A stretch of DNA of 5,779 nt, taken from NCBI GenBank assembly GCA_964502465.1, contig CAZCWX010000658.1, positions 1-5,779 on the forward strand. Reading direction: 5' to 3'. Under the pieces are notes generated by a model. It was not told the DNA's origin. It did not search any database and worked only from the letters and a program-made list of their open reading frames with translations. This document shows, piece after piece, positions 4,291 to 5,779 of this stretch. Both the position numbers and the translations under genes were made by a program. This stretch comes from CAZCWX01 sp964502465 (lineage in GTDB: Bacteria > Desulfobacterota > Binatia > Bin18). The first letter of the stretch is position 1. Every line of letters begins with the position of its first letter.

Positions 4291-5067
4291 ATGAAAATAA
4301 TCCCTATTCCCGTTCTGACGGACAATTATGCCTATCTGCTCGTTGACGAGGCCACGCGTGAGGCTGCGGTTGTCGATCCTTCAGAGGCGAAGCCGGTCGC
4401 AGACGCAGTCAAGCGTGAGGGAGTGAAGTTCACGACCATCATGAATACTCACCACCATTGGGACCATGTCGGCGGCAACAAGGAACTCGTGCAAGCGTTC
4501 CCCGGCCTCAAGGTCTATGGCCATAAACGCGACCGCGATCGTACTCCATGTATCACAAACCTGGTGGATGAGGGAGATAGTGTCACAATTGGTACGCTCG
4601 AAGGCCGCTTTCTCTTTATTCCCTGTCATACCAGTGGTCATGTCGCCGTGTATTTCCCCAAAGAGCAGGCAGTCTTCACTGGTGATACCCTCTTTATTGC
4701 GGGGTGTGGCCGCCTGTTCGAAGGCACGGCAGCAGATATGCACAACAACATGGTCAAATTGATGGCTCTGCCTGAAGACACCCAGATTTACTGTGGTCAC
4801 GAGTATACCGTAAAGAACCTGCAGTTCGCGCTCACTCTCGAGCCGCAGAACACCAAGGTTCAGGCTAAACTCAACTGGGCGCAAGCGATGCGGGAGAAAA
4901 AATTGCCGACAGTTCCTTCCACGGTCGCAGAAGAGAAGGACATCAACCCCTTTGTCCGGGTGAATAACGCTGAACTCCAGGCTCATATCAAACAACAATT
5001 TCCTACACTGACGCTGGACCCAGTAACCGTGCTGGAAAAGACGCGGTTTCTCAAAGATCATTTCTAA
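4291..5067 (+). CDS. gloB: Hydroxyacylglutathione hydrolase (glyoxalase II)
   Basis: A 258-residue cytoplasmic metallo-beta-lactamase-fold thioesterase that hydrolyses S-D-lactoylglutathione to D-lactate and glutathione, the second step of methylglyoxal detoxification. The dinuclear metal site is complete: His54, His56, Asp58 and His59 in THHHWDH (53-59), His113 in CHTSGH (112-117), Asp132 in FTGDTLF (129-135) and His170 in YCGHEY (167-172). Glutathione-pocket residues also match the true enzyme: GCGRLFEG at 138-145, Tyr172, and the C-terminal Arg252 and Lys255 in the LEKTRFLKDHF tail (248-258). The HAGH C-terminal helical domain spans about 173-258, with the conserved NPFVRV at 219-224. Length fits the family (about 250-260). 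ATG 4291 is favoured over an in-frame GTG at 4282 because AGAGG (4278-4282) is spaced eight bases from it. It is divergent from VOC and likely cotranscribed with the LLM gene. The presence of this enzyme implies a glutathione-using host. Confidence 0.96.
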   Translation: MKIIPIPVLTDNYAYLLVDEATREAAVVDPSEAKPVADAVKREGVKFTTIMNTHHHWDHVGGNKELVQAFPGLKVYGHKRDRDRTPCITNLVDEGDSVTIGTLEGRFLFIPCHTSGHVAVYFPKEQAVFTGDTLFIAGCGRLFEGTAADMHNNMVKLMALPEDTQIYCGHEYTVKNLQFALTLEPQNTKVQAKLNWAQAMREKKLPTVPSTVAEEKDINPFVRVNNAELQAHIKQQFPTLTLDPVTVLEKTRFLKDHF

Positions 5068-5107
5068 CTCACGCTTTTCCCACTTGCGCAAGCAGCGAGT
5101 TGCTCGA

Positions 5108-5115
5108 GGGAGGAA
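5108..5115 (+). promoter_or_regulatory. Ribosome binding site of the LLM oxidoreductase
   Basis: GGGAGGAA, with its GGAGG core at 5109-5113, lies four bases before ATG 5118. The 50-bp gap after gloB has no T-run terminator or clear promoter. It holds only a 10-bp palindrome, CTTGCGCAAG (5083-5092), so readthrough from gloB is likely. Confidence 0.75.
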
Positions 5116-5117
5116 CA

Positions 5118-5779
5118 ATGGGTACAGCAGTCAAATTCGGTATTGGCCTGCCCAACGGATTTCCCCGTGGAGAGGTCAATCCCACCTTGTTCTTACAAGT
5201 GGCCGAACGGGCCGAAGAGTACGGCTATGATTCCGTGTGGGCAGGAGACCACATTATTTTCCACGTCCCGCGTTTTGAGATTTTTTCTACCCTTGCGGCA
5301 GTGGCGGCACGCACGACACGCGTACAATTTGGTCCGGCGGTCCTGCTGCTGTGCTTGCGTAACCCGGTCCATGTGGCCCAAAGCGTCGTCACACTTGATC
5401 ACATGTCAGGCGGTCGTTTCGTCTTTGGCGTGGGGGTTGGGGGTGAGCACCCGAAAGAGTTTATGATTTCAGGGGTGCCAGTGCATCAGCGCGGCCCTCG
5501 CACCAACGAGGCGCTCGACGTATTACGTCGCCTCTGGACCGAGTCGTCAGTCGCCTTCTCGGGGAAATATTATCAGTTCGACGAAGTGACTATTCTCCCT
5601 TCCCCTTTGCAAAAGCCGCACCCACCGATCTGGGTCGGCGGTCGCAGTGAAGCCGCGCTGAGGCGCACGGCAAAATACGGTCAAGCCTGGGCTCCTGCGT
5701 TTATCACGCCAGAAAAATACCGAGAAGGCAAAGCGCACCTGGCTGCTCTCTGTCGTGAATACGGCCGGGACCCGCAGAC
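5118..5779 (+). CDS. LLM-class flavin/F420-dependent oxidoreductase, 3' end cut by window
   Basis: The first 220 residues of a bacterial-luciferase-like TIM-barrel monooxygenase or dehydrogenase, still open at the window edge; family members are usually about 280-350 residues. It starts VKFGIGLPNG (5-14), the first barrel strand. GYDSVWAGDHI follows at 36-46, then AVAARTTRVQFGPAVLLLCLRNPVHVAQSVVTLDHMSGGRFVFGVGVGGE at about 61-110, with the hallmark LDHMSGGR at 93-100. The family block PLQKPHPPIWVGGRSEAALRRTAKYGQAW lies at 163-191. The aldehyde-dependent luciferase itself is much rarer than F420- or FMNH2-using relatives of this type, so the cofactor is open. The substrate is unknown. It lies 50 bp behind gloB on the same strand and is probably its operon partner, though a link to methylglyoxal metabolism is not established. 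Confidence 0.92.
   Translation, partial: MGTAVKFGIGLPNGFPRGEVNPTLFLQVAERAEEYGYDSVWAGDHIIFHVPRFEIFSTLAAVAARTTRVQFGPAVLLLCLRNPVHVAQSVVTLDHMSGGRFVFGVGVGGEHPKEFMISGVPVHQRGPRTNEALDVLRRLWTESSVAFSGKYYQFDEVTILPSPLQKPHPPIWVGGRSEAALRRTAKYGQAWAPAFITPEKYREGKAHLAALCREYGRDPQ

Noticed and set aside
4381..5118. 245-residue leftward open frame
   Set aside because: It lies antisense over gloB, whose catalytic motifs are complete. The opposite frame lacks any motif and owes its length to codon bias.

Overview
This window is an accessory-looking stretch of bacterial chromosome with moderate GC content. It holds six protein-coding genes (one cut by the right edge) and three repeat-rich or palindromic non-coding zones. 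The gene set is an amidohydrolase-2 protein, a Uma2/DUF820 protein, a VOC protein, glyoxalase II and a luciferase-like (LLM) oxidoreductase, together with genome-wide dispersed palindromes. It would fit an uncultured Gram-negative environmental lineage such as Tectomicrobia/Entotheonella-like, Binatota or deltaproteobacterial-type bacteria. There is no rRNA or marker gene here, so that placement is a weak inference.

Layout. 1-334 has no gene but is rich in structure. It holds a heptad-phased run (8-35), four consecutive GC-rich hairpins (86-188) and a 66-bp palindrome built from 7-bp units (247-312). A 10-bp direct repeat at 74-83 and 339-348 brackets the hairpins and the palindrome, and its second copy lies in the last codons of the next gene. 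335-1537 (-) is a 12-TM drug:H+ antiporter-type MFS transporter. A 180-bp divergent promoter region separates it from 1718-2866 (+), an amidohydrolase-2/COG2159 metal-dependent hydrolase. Between that gene and the convergent 3' end of the next gene lies a 157-bp nested palindromic repeat (2911-3067). 3141-3749 (-) is a Uma2-family predicted nuclease whose likely start overlaps the end of the VOC (glyoxalase/dioxygenase superfamily) gene 3739-4143 (-). A second divergent promoter region (4144-4290) leads to 4291-5067 (+), glyoxalase II (gloB). Fifty bases later comes 5118-5779 (+), the first 220 residues of an LLM-class flavin- or F420-dependent oxidoreductase.

How the genes may work together. 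The only clear pathway gene is gloB, which hydrolyses S-D-lactoylglutathione. The divergent VOC gene has glyoxalase-I-like fold motifs, so the pair could form a split detoxification locus, but the VOC protein is not a recognisable canonical GloA. The MFS exporter and amidohydrolase are divergently transcribed and may share control through an inverted repeat that overlaps both predicted -35 boxes. I see no CRISPR array, tRNA, rRNA, transposase or phage gene. The least explained signals are the non-coding elements at the left end and the promoter-embedded palindromes. I see no convincing new multi-gene system.
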